Of a DNA stretch of 64,000 bases, positions 35,413 to 48,977 are shown one piece after another. Within the stretch, counting starts at the first letter, position 1. Each line of letters opens with the position of its first letter. This DNA comes from Dryomyza anilis (lineage: Eukaryota > Arthropoda > Insecta > Diptera > Dryomyzidae): positions 102,359,700 to 102,423,699 of the forward strand of contig OX638130.1 of the NCBI GenBank assembly GCA_951804985.1, given 5' to 3'. The position numbers and the translations under genes were made by a program. The notes under the pieces are model-generated. The model was given only the letters and a program-made list of their open reading frames with translations, did not search any database and had not been told where the DNA came from.

Positions 35413-36780
35413 AACGATCAAGAACGATGAAATACGAATATGTTTACCCAGTCTAGTTTTTTACCAATCATCAAAATTAATCGTGACTATATAATTTTCA
35501 CAAACGTATGATTCGTTTTACTGGTATTCATGTATTTTTCATATTTCTCTATAGTTTAGTAGACTTTTTTGTTATTATTTTTTTTTAAACACATTAACAA
35601 CTGCAGTTTCCAGTTCTCGATCATTGCCATGACGATCGCATCCACCATCGTTTACGCGCATGCGGTCACATTTAATGCGATGAGACACAAATGTAATCTG
35701 CGCATAAGTAATGGATTAATTTATAATTTTTTCCAATGTAAAACTCTGTTGATCTTGCTGCGGCGCTGTGGGATCTTTCAGCAGCTCGCAGACTGTGGCA
35801 CATATATAAATGTTGGTCTTTTTTTTATATAACAATCTCCAGCGCTTTGAGGCATTTAATACAAGTTCTTTCCCAAGTGATCATGCGCTCTGATCGTCTT
35901 ATGCCGACTTGTAAAATGAAACCGACGAGTTTGGGCAATTTATTAACAGATTATTTTATGCGTTTTAATGAGACAGTTTTTTTTTATTTTTTTTATTATT
36001 TTTTTTTTATTTTTAATTTTTTTTTTATTATTTTTTTTAATTTTTTTTTTATTATTTTTTTTTATTTTTTTTTAATTTTTTTTTTATTAATTTTTATACA
36101 TTTTCAAAATCTTCGTTGCGCATGTGCAGCTGTTTAGCATAGTCGTGAACTAAAGCCGCATATATTAATTTTAATTTAGAAACCAAACAAATTACAATTA
36201 AAAAGACATTTGTTAATAGAAATGCTACTAGTATAAGATTCATGAATGAGAATCAAATTAAATACACAATTAATATACAATTTGATTTGAATTTCAGGTG
36301 AATATTGATTTTTTTTATTATCCATTCAATTTGCTTAAACGACGATTTAAACCACACAAGATCAAAGACTTTGCATACATTAAGAAAGCATTAAAAAACA
36401 TATAGAAATGCGGCACCATTTGGCAAAAGACTTTTGTTGAAATTTGCATTTTTTGATAGCTACTGCTTTTTATTCCATTTAATGTTTTTTTTATATTATA
36501 ATATGGCTTTTGTTTAAGTTTTATGACTAAAATGCGTTTCGAATGAGGCGATCGTTTAACGGATCTAACAAATAAAATTAAAATAATATATACTATTTAT
36601 TAATAAATGGTATATTTTTGGTAGGATCTTTAAATAATAGTTGTATCAAATGTATAATTGAATTGGATCTAATAATAATGTAAATTTGTTGGCTTAATAG
36701 CTGTATCCAATTAAGAAGTATTGACTTTGCGATCTTGTAGATCTGAAAAATTATAGATAAAGAATTTATAAATCGAAATT
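35413..36780. other. Intron DNA with a T-rich tract
   Basis: 35970-36100 is TTTTTATT-type low complexity. A balanced-composition patch at 35620-35950 may be regulatory (GCGCATGCGG, GATCGC motifs). A moderate TCF match lies at 36358. No gene. Confidence 0.45.
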
Positions 36781-37036
36781 ATACACACATAATAGAGATT
36801 AAATGCGCCAACCAAAAAAGAGTTGTAGTTTGTACTGCAACCAATTTCGAACAATTTAGTACAGATTTAGAACCATTAGGAGTGTGTATAGACTAATATT
36901 TCATGTGTATAGGCTAATATGGCAGTTCCGCCAGAAAATTTGTAAATCATTCGATTGAACCGAATGAAGTTAGTTGGTACAACTTTTTTTTTTCATTCTT
37001 CCAACCTGATGCCAAAAGAGTATTTTTCTGTGTGTA
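36781..37036 (+). mobile_element. MITE family A, copy 12 (internal deletion)
   Basis: ACACACATAATAGAG then direct junction to the AAGAGTTGTAGTTTG segment (~75 bp missing), ending TTTTTCTGTGTGT. Confidence 0.8.
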
Positions 37037-37520
37037 CAAATGATCATGATCATATAAACAGCTCGGTATATCGCAAGTCTCATCTGAACATGAACTTACC
37101 TAATTTATTATCCGATCATGAATTTGAATATTAGAACCACCTATTTTGTCTTTTCTATCTGAACCTATTGATCAGCAATTTATTTCACAACCTAACAACA
37201 CCCAGTATTTATAACAATCTATCGATGATATAAATATTTATTTGCTATCAATAAAAACATTTATAATCCGTAGTAAATACAAGCGATGATCTCATGCAAT
37301 CTTTTGTTTTACGAACTATATATCATTGTGTGTGAAATGATTTGGAATAATTAAAAAACGCATTAATTATGCAAATCTGTACCGTTCTCAAGTTTGAAAA
37401 CTTTGTGGAAAAAAAGTTAAATATGTGAAATTTATAGGTCATATTTAAGGTATAGTTTGTTTTTTTGTCTACTTAGAGATAGAGAAAAATAAAAAGTATC
37501 AAAATTAAATAGATGCTTAA

Positions 37521-37531
37521 GAGATCAAAGC
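37521..37531 (-). promoter_or_regulatory. TCF/Pangolin-type site in the intron
   Basis: GCTTTGATCTC on the minus strand matches SSTTTGWWS. A weaker TCTTTGATCTT lies at 36358-36368, also on the minus strand. Confidence 0.3.
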
Positions 37532-37652
37532 GCTAGCGAAAGATAAAAGCCAGTGAAAGATTAAAATTGGCAAAAAAAATCAAGATTAATATGCATAATA
37601 ATTAAATAAATTTCATCAATATAAATTTAAATTCGATTGTAGCATAAAATTA

Positions 37653-37926
37653 AACGCAGAATAGAGATTTGTTGCGTCAACCAATCATTTGAACAAGTTC
37701 TCTCAAGCACTTAGTCGGTTCTTATAGACACAACTAAAAGTGTTGTAGTTTGGACAAAAATCAATTTCGAACACAATTTCGAAGAACAATTTGGAGTGTG
37801 TATAGGCTAATATTTCAAGTATCAACCGAATATGGCAGTTTCGATAAAAAATTTGTAGAAAATACGTTTTAACCAAATGAAGTTGGTTGTTACAACCTAC
37901 TTTTTCGTTTTTCCAACCTGATGCAA
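37653..37926 (+). mobile_element. MITE family A, copy 13
   Basis: Diverged copy (CGCAGAATAGAG ... CCAACCTGATGC) whose right terminus is replaced by the next copy. Confidence 0.75.
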
Positions 37927-37928
37927 AT

Positions 37929-38235
37929 ACACAGACTAGAGATTTGTTGCGCCAACCAACTTATTCGGTTCTCTCAACCGCTTAGTCGGTTCATATTGAA
38001 AAAAAAAAATAGTTGTAGTTTGTTCTGCAACCAATTTCGAACTGTTTTAAAACAATTTAGTACTGTTTTCGAACTGTTTTAAAACAATTTAGTACAGATT
38101 TAAAACAATTAGGAGTGTGTATAGAGAATATTGCATGTGTATATGCTAATATTGCAGTTCCGCCGAATGAAGTTAGTTGGTACAACTAATTTTTTCATTC
38201 TTCCAACTTCATGCGAAAAGGCGATTTTTCTGTGG
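37929..38235 (+). mobile_element. MITE family A, copy 14
   Basis: Head-to-tail with copy 13. Carries a 31-bp internal duplication (CGAACTGTTTTAAAACAATT twice). Confidence 0.8.
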
Positions 38236-39177
38236 TTGCATTAATTGAATGGAGTTTTTGTGTGGTAATACCATCTAGTTCAATTAAGCTAAATGACAAC
38301 TATAATTTTAGCGGTGACTCTGACCAGAAAAATCATTGCAAGATCGTGCGCGAATGGTTTTTATTTGTTGTTTCCTATCATGTAGACAGCAGAAAAATAG
38401 CGCAATGTTGACAAGAAAATATAAACCATGAAATATGATATGTGGCGAATTCGTGTGACAAACTAAAAAAAAAAAAACAAATCTGTTACTAGTGCCGACA
38501 AATAGTAGGTATTATTGGATATTTTATTGCATTATCATGGCGGTCATGTTGCTTCGAACAGATGATGATGTTGGTTGGTTGGTTGGTCGGTCGAATAGTT
38601 GGTCGGCATTGCCAACCTATTACCCGAACATTAGTTACATATTTCACGCTGCAATATTTGCAATTTTCGTCGCAATTATACGTTATTTAAAAACTCTCAC
38701 GTTTGTTTTTTTTTCAGCTTTAACTTGAGTGATAAATCGTGTCGCGCTGCTTTAAATCGCATTGAATCGAAACCGCTTTTACGGGCGCAATCAAATCAAG
38801 TCTGCGCACGCGCAACCAACCTCAAATGGTGGCACTCGAGGCAGAAGATGCAACACTGTTGTATGCATTGACCACAAATGCAACATAAAAGAAAGAAAAT
38901 ACGAAAATAATAAATTGTCCGAGAATGACAGAGGGCATGCAAAAGAGTTACTTGATTAATAACTTTTAAATAGGCTCAGGCATGAAATAAATCGAGTCTA
39001 TAACAGACTTTAATATTAGGGAAGATTTTTTTCTTTTTTTATTAATTTTATATGTTTTTATTTTACTTATAAAAACAAATTTAAATTAAAGCGTTTAATT
39101 ATAAGTTTAATATTTGTTAAGGATCCCTAATAGTGTAATGTTCAACTAGTCACCTACCGAATTAAATAATATATTAC
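38236..39177. other. Intron DNA, mostly unique
   Basis: A (GGTT)n-like run near 38571-38595 and GC-richer DNA around 38740-38880 (GCGCACGCGC). No gene recognised. Confidence 0.45.
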
Positions 39178-39656
39178 TTCACACAGAATAGAGATTTGTT
39201 GCTCCAACCAACTTATTCAGTTCTCTCAACCGCTTAGTCGGTTGTTATTGTCAAACTGAAAAGCATTGTAGTTTGTACTGCAACCAATTTAGAATATTTT
39301 TAGAACAATTTAGTACAGATTTAGAACCATATGGAGTGTGTATAGACTAATATTTCAAATGTATAGGCTTGTAAGAACTAAACAGTTAGTTGTACCTACT
39401 AACTTCATTCGGTTAAATCGATGTGTCTACAAATTTGCGTGCGTAACTGTCATATTAGCCTATACACTTGAAATATTAGTCTATACACACTCAATATGGT
39501 TCTAAATCTCTACTAAATGGTACTGAAACAGTTTCAAATCGGTTGCAGTACAAACTTTTAGTTTTAACAGTAACAACGGACTAAGCGGATGAGAGAACCG
39601 AATAAGTTATTTGGGCAAATTGTTGGTTGGCGCAACAAATCTCTACTCTGTGTGTA
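39178..39656. mobile_element. Two MITE family A copies, inverted pair
   Basis: A plus-oriented partial copy (39178-39370) abuts an almost complete minus-oriented copy (39371-39656). Outer ends are CACACAG and CTGTGTG, so the pair is itself one large foldback. Confidence 0.75.
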
Positions 39657-40919
39657 GGAATCGGTGTGATTCATTATTTTTTAGTTATTTTTATAAAAAA
39701 TAAAATCCTCTTTTTTGCGTGTACTTTTGATGAGGCTTTCGTGCAAATGCGGTGCTCTCTAATTGACATTAAATGTCAACGTGTCAATGACAAGTCGTAG
39801 CGATGCCACGCAGAGACGCAACGCAAACTCAGGAACAGCAGTCAAAGTGTCCCACAGCGGTAGAGGAGACGATCGGACCGATGCGCTGACAACAACGTTG
39901 TCATTCAAGCCTTGGCAAAATGTCGCGCGCGTCATTTGCTGGCTGAATGTTGGGTAGAACAGCGAAAAAAAAGTGCAGCATCAATGAAAAACCAATTGAG
40001 TGCGTTTTTATACAAATAAATAAAACTGAGAAAATTCTATAACACAAAGAAAATATATAAAAAATTAAATAAAAAAAATAATCTAAAAAAAGAGTTTAAA
40101 AAATGAAAAAGTAGAGGAACAAATACCAAAAATAAAGTTGCAACGTCGGACGCGTTTAAATGCTTTGAATACAATGTCAATTGACATTTGCAGTTGCAGC
40201 GTGCTGACAGCACAAAACAAAATGTGAAAACCTAAAAAAATGCGAAAATCATTTAAAAAAGAGTCGGCAAAACATAAGCCATGTCTTAAGATCAGCCAGG
40301 CGACAGTCAGGCATTCAGGCAGACAGTCAGCATAAAAACCATTTAAAGTTGGCGAGGATGCAATTGTTGTGCTTAAATCGAGCAGCGGTTGATGCGACTT
40401 TCCGCAAATGTCAAACTATGTAGAAATGTTGACAGTTGAGTTGAAATTTTGGCATTTGAGTTGGTAACAATTCCTCGTAAGACTTTTTGTGGAATTTAAG
40501 TTAGTTTTTTTGTAAAGGGTTTTGAAGGTATTTTAATATTAAAAAATATAAGATCTTCAATACGAACCACCAAATAAAATTGAATTGAAATAATATTCTT
40601 TTAAAAATTAGTTCAAAAAAATATTTTCGAAACATTTAAAATTTATATATTTATATAATATAAATATATTGAACGACAAAAACAGCGATATCGTTCTAGA
40701 AAGTTTGAGTTTTATCGAAAACTCTATTATTTTTATTAGTAATCAAAAGTAACTCTAAATTCGAGTTGATTTCCGAAATTGAGGTCGATATTACGTTTTA
40801 TTATTTTAAAAATTGATAAAAAATTCAAAATGTGATTCAAAATATCGATCATCATAGAGATTGAGGCTGATGAAATATGAAAGATTAACAAATATTGTAT
40901 CAATATCGTTTATTTTGAT
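39657..40919. other. Intron DNA with a GC-richer island
   Basis: 39720-39960 and 40140-40400 are GC-richer, with ATTGACATT/AATGTCAA motifs and GACAGTCAG runs. Possible regulatory DNA; no gene. Confidence 0.4.
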
Positions 40920-41093
40920 ACACTCAGTATAAATACCATATAATTAATAGTTTTTTTACTATTAAAATAGAAACATTTTTATTTTAATCGGTAAATACAT
41001 CATGAAAATATTTTTTGTTGTATACCATTTAATCAATAATTGTCCTATTGACCAAATTAATTGGGATTTTATGAAATTTGTTTCTGAGTGTAG
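40920..41093 (+). mobile_element. MITE family B, copy 2
   Basis: TACACTCAGTATAAATACC ... TTTCTGAGTGTA, with a short internal deletion. Confidence 0.8.
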
Positions 41094-41106
41094 TAGCTTG
41101 CAATGA

Positions 41107-42345
41107 TAAAACTATATAAAATAAATTTTTGTACATACAATTTAACTACAATTTTAAAAACAGAAAAACAATTAATAAAATATAATAAAAAAAGTAAAAA
41201 AAAATATATAAACATAAAAAAAAATAAAAATAAATAAAAAATTAATAAAAATAAATAAAAATAAATAAAAATAAATATAAATAAAAAAAAAAATAAAAAT
41301 ACATAAAGAAATACAAATAAATAAAAACAAATAAAAATAAATGAAAAATTAATAAAAATTAATAAAAAAAATAAAAAAATTAATAAAAATAAATAACAAT
41401 AAATAAAAAAATATTAATAAAAACAAATAAAAAATAAATAAAAATTAATAACAATAAATAAAAAAAATAAAAATAAATAAAAACAATAAAATAAAAAAAA
41501 CAAAAAAAATAAATAAAAACCAATAAAAATTAATAAAAAAATAACTAAAAAAAAATAAAAATAAATTAAATTAATATAAATAAATAAAAAAAAATAATAA
41601 AAATAAATAACAATAAATAAAAAGAAATAATAACAAATGAAATTTGAGAAAAAAATAAATAAAAATTATTAAAAATAAATAAAATTAATGAAAATAAAAA
41701 AAATATACAAAAATAAATTAAAATAAATAAAAATAAATAAAAATGAATAAAAATAACTAAAAATAAATATAAATAAAAGCAAATAAAAATAAATAATAAT
41801 AAAAATAAATGCAAATGAATGAAAATTGATAAAAAAAATTAAATAAACTAAGAAATAAAAATACAAATAAATCAAAATTAAAATAAAAAAATTAATAAAA
41901 AAATAACTAAAAAAAAATAAAAATAAATTAAATTAATGTAAATAAATAAAAAAAAATAATAAAAATAAATAACAATAAATGAAAATAAATAAAAAGAAAT
42001 AATAACAAATGAAATTTGAGAAAAAAATAAATAAAATTTATTAAAAATAAATAAAATTAATGAAAATAAAAAAATATACAAAAATAAATTAAAATAAATA
42101 AAAATAAATAAAAATGAATAAAAATAACTAAAAATAAATATAAATAAAAGCAAATAAAAATAAATAATAATAAAAATAAATGCAAATGAATGAAAATTGA
42201 TAAAAAAATTAAATAAACTAAAAAATAAAAATAAAAAAAAATACAAATAAATCAAAATTAATAAAAATTATTAAAAATTATAATAAAAATAATTAAAATA
42301 AATAATGAAAAATAAATAAAAATTAAATTAAAAATAAAAAATAAA
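41107..42345. repeat. A-rich array (AAATAAATAAAAA) with 362-bp duplication
   Basis: About 1.2 kb built almost only of A and T with rare G/C. A 362-bp block (41531-41892) is repeated directly (41893 to about 42254), recognisable by CAAATGAAATTTGAG and AATGCAAATGAATG. Open frames are Phe/Tyr/Ile artefacts on the minus strand. Confidence 0.85.
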
Positions 42346-43559
42346 CCAAAAATAGTTTTCTTAGTAATTAAAAATATTCAATTAAATAGTAAAATAAATC
42401 TTATGGAAGACAACTACCACCAAAAAACAACAACAACAAATATTACAGCAACAATGAATATTAGAGTAGCAACAAAAATTGCAACTGCTACAAAAATTAC
42501 AACAACAATTGCAAGTCTCATCATCAACAACAACAATGTGTTAAACGTTGCCCGGAAAAGATGTTGTTGCTGCTGCTGAAACAAAAAAATATTTTTAACA
42601 GCAATTTGTGAAAATTATTGCAAACATGCGCTGCAAATGTTTTTGTGTCTTTATTCACGCAAAGCTTTTTGTACTGTTTACAGCTGCTGCTCCTTCTTCT
42701 TTTACTATATATTTTTTTCTTCTTTTATTTGTTCCTGCTTCATTTCACTTGGCTGGCAAATAACAAAAATTCGCGCGCAGTTCAATTAACTTAATTGCCT
42801 TGTAATTACGTTGCTGCGTTCCTTCATCATCATTGTCCTGCCTGCCTGCGTGGCTGGCTGCCTATCTGCCTTCCTGCCGCCTGGCTGCTGGCACTGACGC
42901 TTTTACTCAAATGTTTTTGTGGCTGCTTGAAATATGCGCGCTAAAAGATAAACGCATTAAAAGCACCATGAAAAGCATCCAACAAAAGAAGAGAGCGACA
43001 ACAAATTTGTGTCTAAAAACAAAAGACTGAGGAAGGAAACCTGCTGCTGTAGTGGATGCTGGCAGACAGGGATGCCATGTGATGTTTTCATGTAATATAG
43101 TGTTTAATAATTAAATTTAAAAATTTTTGTTTTATAATTTATAAATTTATTTTAATTATTTTTATTAATTAATTTAAAAAAAAATATATATATATATTTT
43201 TATTACCAAAAAAAAAACAATTCTACATGGACCAAAATTCAAAAAAACAAAACAACATCTTTATTGAATAATGTATATTTCTTCAAATTCAATGTCAATG
43301 TCTTGGTACTTCTTGAATTTCTACTCGTAAAAATAATAAATTAATGTGATCTATAGTGACATTTAACCATTGAAGCATTTTCAATTTTTTTTACTTATTA
43401 TTTGAACGATTTATCGCCCAGATAACGTAGCAATCTTTTTTTTGTAACATAACAGACCGAACATTTTTAAAACGAATTTATTTCCTATTTTTCTCCTACA
43501 TTTTGATGGTTATTTTCCAACTTCCTTAGAAAATTTGTTATAAAATTTCCATTATACAT
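42346..43559. other. Intron DNA with a unique island
   Basis: CAACAA-rich 42410-42540, GCTGCTGC and CTTTTTG motifs, then a GC-richer CCTGCCTG-type stretch at 42830-43070. AT-rich after that. Candidate enhancer; no gene. Confidence 0.4.
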
Positions 43560-43670
43560 TACACTCACAAAAAACCATTAATATTTTTTTACTGTGCAAA
43601 TATGGCAATAGGATAAACTATTATTTTCAGTTAATACTATTAAATTTTACGTAAAATTAATATTTATCTC
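43560..43670 (+). mobile_element. MITE family B, truncated copy
   Basis: ACACTCACAAAAAACCATTAATA and GGATAAACTATTATTTTCAG match the family's left half. Confidence 0.6.
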
Positions 43671-44667
43671 AAAACCAAAGCATACAAAAATTGTTGATCA
43701 TAATGTGACTCTAACCGAATACCATACCATAATAACTAACATTTAAAAATTAATTTACAAATTCTAATAAAATATAATATACGCATCACATGGCAACCCT
43801 AACATTGGCATTGACTCAGAGGCAGAGCGCACAAGTAGGAAATTGGAAAAAAAATATTGTGGAATTTCTTGTCGTTTGCCAGTTATTTTTGCAAGAGGAC
43901 AAAAGCGCGCACGGAATTCAGAGTGTTTTTTTTTTGTGTTGGATATTCTGTTGTTTGTTTTTTTTGTGAACCGGCGTATTAGCAGCACGAAATAAAATCC
44001 TTTTGGGGTTTCTTCTAATTGTTTAAGTTCACATTTTTTTGTAGGTTTTATATTTAAAAAATATAAAACAATTGGAAAACAAAGTGGTGTCATTATTTTG
44101 CATATTAAAAAATTTGCTTGATTTCAGAACAAAATTCAAAATTCCACTATACAGACAAAAAAACAAATAAAAAATATAATGCAAACATTTTTTTTCCCCA
44201 GTTGTTATTAGAAAAAGTTCGAGAAATTAAAAAAAAATAATTTATCAAATTATGTAAGACAAAATTAGGCACAGATCGTACGTCTTGTAAGTGGTCGAAC
44301 TAAATAATGTTGTACTAGGAGCAATAAAAAATATATTTTTCAATGTTTTCAAGTGAATCACTTTGAGAAGTCTATCAAATATTTACAGTAAAAATCCTTA
44401 TACAATTTAATAATTTCTTCGAAAAGAAATAAAAATGAATATATTGCAAAAATCACCACATAAAAATTCAGATGCTATAAAAAATAACTTAAGTTGTTTT
44501 GGCATTGAGATGACGGCAAAAGATGCCATGCATTCTGCGGTAATCATGTTGAATCATTTTGTGAATTAAGTTTGAGCTCAAATTTTGTGCTAAACCTGAG
44601 AGACGAAACAGAAAGGACAGGGGAGGTAAATGGCTACATGCTTTAGCGATTGTTTCTATGTCGTCAG
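43671..44667. other. Intron DNA, no gene recognised
   Basis: Two minus-strand open frames (43764-44093 and 44489-44698) have balanced composition but no recognisable domain; I do not call them genes. Confidence 0.4.
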
Positions 44668-46210
44668 GAATCACAAAATCAATTTTAAAGAATTTCAAAT
44701 TAAATCAAATAAATACAAATGTTTAAAATAAACATATTAAAATAAACTATTTATCAGCAATATGACGACTATTAAATAATTATATACAATGGGTGTTAGT
44801 TTTCCGAAACCAATAAAAAATATTCTAAAAGAATTAACATCAAAACAATTCTATTCTTATTAAACTTAATCTAACCTACGAAACTCTTAAACACGTTAAT
44901 AAAAACAATAAACAGACAAAATTCCAAAATCTTCGTAAACTTACGAACATCTTCTACATCTAAAAAAAAGCAAATAATCAACAAAAAAAAATAATACCAA
45001 AGATCTTCTGTAAGCCAACATATCTAAAAATGTTTATACATTTCTATAAATAGCAAAACTTCTTAAATAGAACCTTAGTATTCCTAATAATCTTTTAAAA
45101 ACATAATTTAAAATCAAAACAACTTACACAATTGTTAAAATTCGTAAACTTACGAACCTCATAATTCTTCGTAAACTTACGAATATTTTAACGTCTAAAA
45201 AAAAAACGAAAAAAACACTTCTAAAGACCTTCTGAAATCCAGTTTCTATATATCTAGAGATATCAATACTTATTAAATAGAACTTTTGTAATACTACGAA
45301 ACTCTTAAACACATAATATAAACTCAAACCAACTGACACAACTGCAAAATCTTCGTAAACTAACGAACCTATTAAACATCTAAATAAAAACAAACTAACA
45401 GATCTTATTCATAATTCTTCGTAAACTTATGAACATTTAAAACGTCAAAAAAAATAATCAAAAAACACATCTTCTGAAATTCAGTTTCTACATATCTATA
45501 GATATCTATACTTATTAAATAGAACTTTCGTAATACTACGAAACTCTTAAACACATAATATAAACTCAAAACCAACTACACAACTGCAAAAACTTCGTAA
45601 ACTTACGAACCTCTTAAACACCGAAATTAAAACAAAAAACAGATCTAATTCTTCGTAAACTTACAAACATGTCTAAAAAAATTATAATCGAAAAAAAATA
45701 CTTCCAAATACCTACTGAAATCCAGTTTCTACATATCTATATAGATATCTATACTTATTATATAGAACCTTTGTAACACTACGAAACACTTAAACACATA
45801 ATATAAACTCAAACGAAGTGACACAAGTGCAAAATCTTCGTAAACTAACGAACCGCTTAAACATCCAAATAAAAACAAACAATAGATCTAATTCATAATT
45901 CTTCGTAAACTTACGAACATTTTAAACGTCTAAAAAAAATAAAATAGAAAAAAATACTTCCAAATACCTTCTGAAATCCAGTTTCTACATATCTATAGAT
46001 ATCTGTACTCATTATATAGAACCTTGTAATACTACGAAACACTTCAACACATAATATAAACTCAAATCAACTGACACAACTGCTAAATCTTCGTAAACTT
46101 ACGAACTTCTTAAACATCCAATTCAAAAAAACAACTCATCTGCTAACAAAACAAAAAACCACCTGTAAAGACCTTCCGAAATCCTGTTTCTTCGCGGTTC
46201 ATTGTTCTTA
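44668..46210 (+). repeat. ~240-bp tandem repeat with TTCGTAA-AC-TTACGAA palindrome
   Basis: A ~200-bp lead-in (44668-44870) is followed by about five units of ~240 bp, each with CTATAGATATCTATACTTATTA (near 45256, 45496, 45738, 45984), ACGAAACTCTTAAACACATAA, and one or two copies of the 16-bp palindrome TTCGTAAACTTACGAA. Some palindromes have one-base changes (ACTAACGAA, ACTTATGAA, ACTTACAAA). Non-coding; end near 46210 uncertain. Confidence 0.8.
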
Positions 46211-47392
46211 AACATAGTAAATACCTTTTGCAATGCTCTGCCATGACTATTCAAATAAATAAATAGACATTTTGCGTAACTTATAAATACGTGGATACAA
46301 ATTTATTTTATTTTTATTACATTTGCTCTGCATTATTTTTGTAGCAGTTTTTTTTTTGCTGTGGTACATTATCTGTGTCTTTGCATCGACATTGGTTATT
46401 GTACCACAACAGACGGATGGACGGACGCGGCATTGCACGTTTAACTGCCAAACTTGTTATAGCCATATGCGGCAAGTGGCTTAAAGTAGCTTTAAAGTGG
46501 CTTAAAGCAGCCGCAAGTCGCATGCTTGCGTTTCGTATAAGGTACAAGGTTTCAGTAGCAAAGAAGATGAGTCAGTTTTTGTTAAAAATAAATATATATA
46601 TATATATAAAACTTTTATAGCAAAAAGAACAAAATAAAAAAAAAATAAAACCTTTTTTGTCGCATAAATTTCCAAAAATAATTTAAATCCTAATGGAACT
46701 GGGTTAAGCCTTTTTTTATCTATGCAAACAGAACGCACCCTCATAATAAAATGCCAGACATGCCGCTATCGCATATCGCTAAGCCCCCCTACTTAATACT
46801 CAATTTGACATTTTTACCTCAAGAAAAACAAAAAATAGAAAAAATACAAATTACAGAAAGTGCCGGCCGGCCAGTCGTGCGATAATTTTTCAATGTTAAT
46901 GAAGTGGCCAGAAATTCGTTGTTATCTGGCGCTGTTGATAGGACTATGGTGAGTTTACTGAATGGGATTATTGGTGGATGAACTATGCGTAGTTTTTCGA
47001 GCACTCTGGAAATTTTAATCTACGAAAAAAAAACCCTATTATTTTTTATCATAACTTATAGAGCACTACGTTATTTATATGACTTAAATGTTGACTTAGG
47101 AATAGACTTAAAAACATTTACTAAATAGCAGACTTAAAAATTAAATTATACGTCTAAAATTCTGTAACGTTTTAGCGATAACAAGTTAATTTGTTATTTA
47201 TACCATTTAAAATCCATTAAGTCCACTTTTAAAACACTTCATTTTGATTTCTTTTAAAAATGGTGATAAACATTTAATTTGTTTTTAATGAAATTCAACA
47301 ATTAAGTTATTTTAAATGCTATTAGTTTATTTTAAATAAATGTTTCTTTCTGTATTTGAAGTGTTGTTTATAATTTTAACTCTAATACAATC
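46211..47392. other. Intron DNA, no gene seen
   Basis: 46370-46560 is GC-richer (GACGGACGCGGC; three near-copies of GGCTTAAAG). Otherwise AT-rich. Confidence 0.4.
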
Positions 47393-47615
47393 TACACTCA
47401 GAAAAAAAAACCATTACAATTTTTCAATAGGACAGTTATTGATTTAATAGTATACAAATAATAAATATTTTCATACAAACTTAAATATATTTATAGTATT
47501 TTGTAGTATTTAATAGGATTGACCGATTGAGTTAATAGTTTATCGGACAAATATCCTATTGACTAATTTTAATAGTAAAAACTATTAATTTTATGGTATG
47601 TTTTTTCTGAGTGTA
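47393..47615 (-). mobile_element. MITE family B, copy 3
   Basis: TA-CACTCAGAAAAAAAA ... TTTTTTCTGAGTG-TA, complete, opposite orientation to the other copies. Confidence 0.85.
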
Positions 47616-48327
47616 TATTTTAATAATATTATTTGATTATCTAGATTTTTTTTTCTTCTTTAATATTTTCAAATGCCATTTAATACGCTAGAGCTCAAAG
47701 TTAATTGCGGCAAATCGTTTATATGTTCAATCTTATCATTTGCTTTATCTAAATATTGTAAAATTTTGCGGGTTTTCTTGAATTTTATTATTATTATTTC
47801 AAATCGATAGACAAATCTATAGCTGAGATAGTTCATAGTTGTGATAAGCTCTAGTTGCAGTTAGTAATATGAATCATTGAAAAAACAACAAAAAAATGAG
47901 GTCTTTGTAAAACCAATAAATACAACATACATATAGCATAGAAATCATTGAATCTAGTTTTAGGTTTATGGTCCCAGTATTATGTGTAGATATAATACCG
48001 AAGTAGGTGTCGTCGTGTTGAGATAACATATTTTTATAGCTTTGATTTTATGTGACTTGAATCAGATTTTATGATAGATTTTATTGATGATGGGTAGACG
48101 ACATCAAATGGTAAAGGGTATGCGTTATAATTACTGAACTCAAAATATATTAATTTGGAAATTTAAAACTTCTTTACAACTATTATAGACTTTTTTTAAA
48201 AATTTATTGATAAATATTATAAAAACTAGTCGATAAATATAAAATGTTGAAATACCATGACTTTTTGTAAGACTGTTATTGATATTTTTAAAATGTAGTT
48301 GATGACTTTTACTTCTACAACTACGAA
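47616..48327. other. Intron DNA, no gene seen
   Basis: AT-rich. GATGGGTAGACGAC..AAAGGGTATGCGTTA near 48090 recurs near 49809. Confidence 0.45.
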
Positions 48328-48977
48328 ATCACAAAATCAATTTTAGAGAATTTCAAAGTAAATTAAAAAAATACAAAAGTTTAAAATGAACATAAAAAAT
48401 AAACAATTTATCAGCTATATGACTATTACTTAAATCATTATATACAATGGGTCACAGTTTTCCGAAAACAATAAAAAATATTTCAAAAGAATTAACATGA
48501 AAACATTCATATTCTTATTAAACATAATCTATGTAAACCTACGAAACTCTTAAACACCTAAATATAAACAACGAACAGACAATATTCCAAAATCTTCGTA
48601 AACTTACAAACCTCTTCTACATCTAAAAAAGCAAATAATCAACAAATAAAAACAATTCCAAAGATCTGCTGTAAGCCTACATATCTATAAATATTTATAC
48701 ATTTCTATAAATAGCAAAACTTCTTAAATAGACAATAGTATTTCTATTCATAATTCTTGTTAAACTTACGAATATTTTAAACGTCTAAAAAAAAAAATCG
48801 AAAAATACTTTTAAAGACACTTCTGAAATCCGGTTTCTACATATCTATAGATATCTATACTTATTATATAGAACATTTGTTATCCTACGAAACTTTTGAA
48901 TACATAACATAAACTCAAACCAACTGACACAACTGCAAAATCTTCGTAAACTTACGAATCTCCTCAACATCTAAAAA
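48328..48977 (+). repeat. Second block of the palindrome-bearing tandem repeat
   Basis: The ~200-bp lead-in (CACAAAATCAATTTTA.AGAA, TATACAATGGGT, AAAAGAATTAACAT) matches 44668-44870, followed by about two units with CTTCGTAAACTTAC and CTATAGATATCTATAC. It ends abruptly where repeat D begins. Confidence 0.75.

Noticed and set aside
35847..36137. Phe-rich open frame
   Set aside because: Runs through a TTTTTATT tract; no start context or domain.
41566..42255. Membrane-like Phe/Ile/Tyr proteins on the minus strand
   Set aside because: Translation of AAATAAAT low-complexity DNA.
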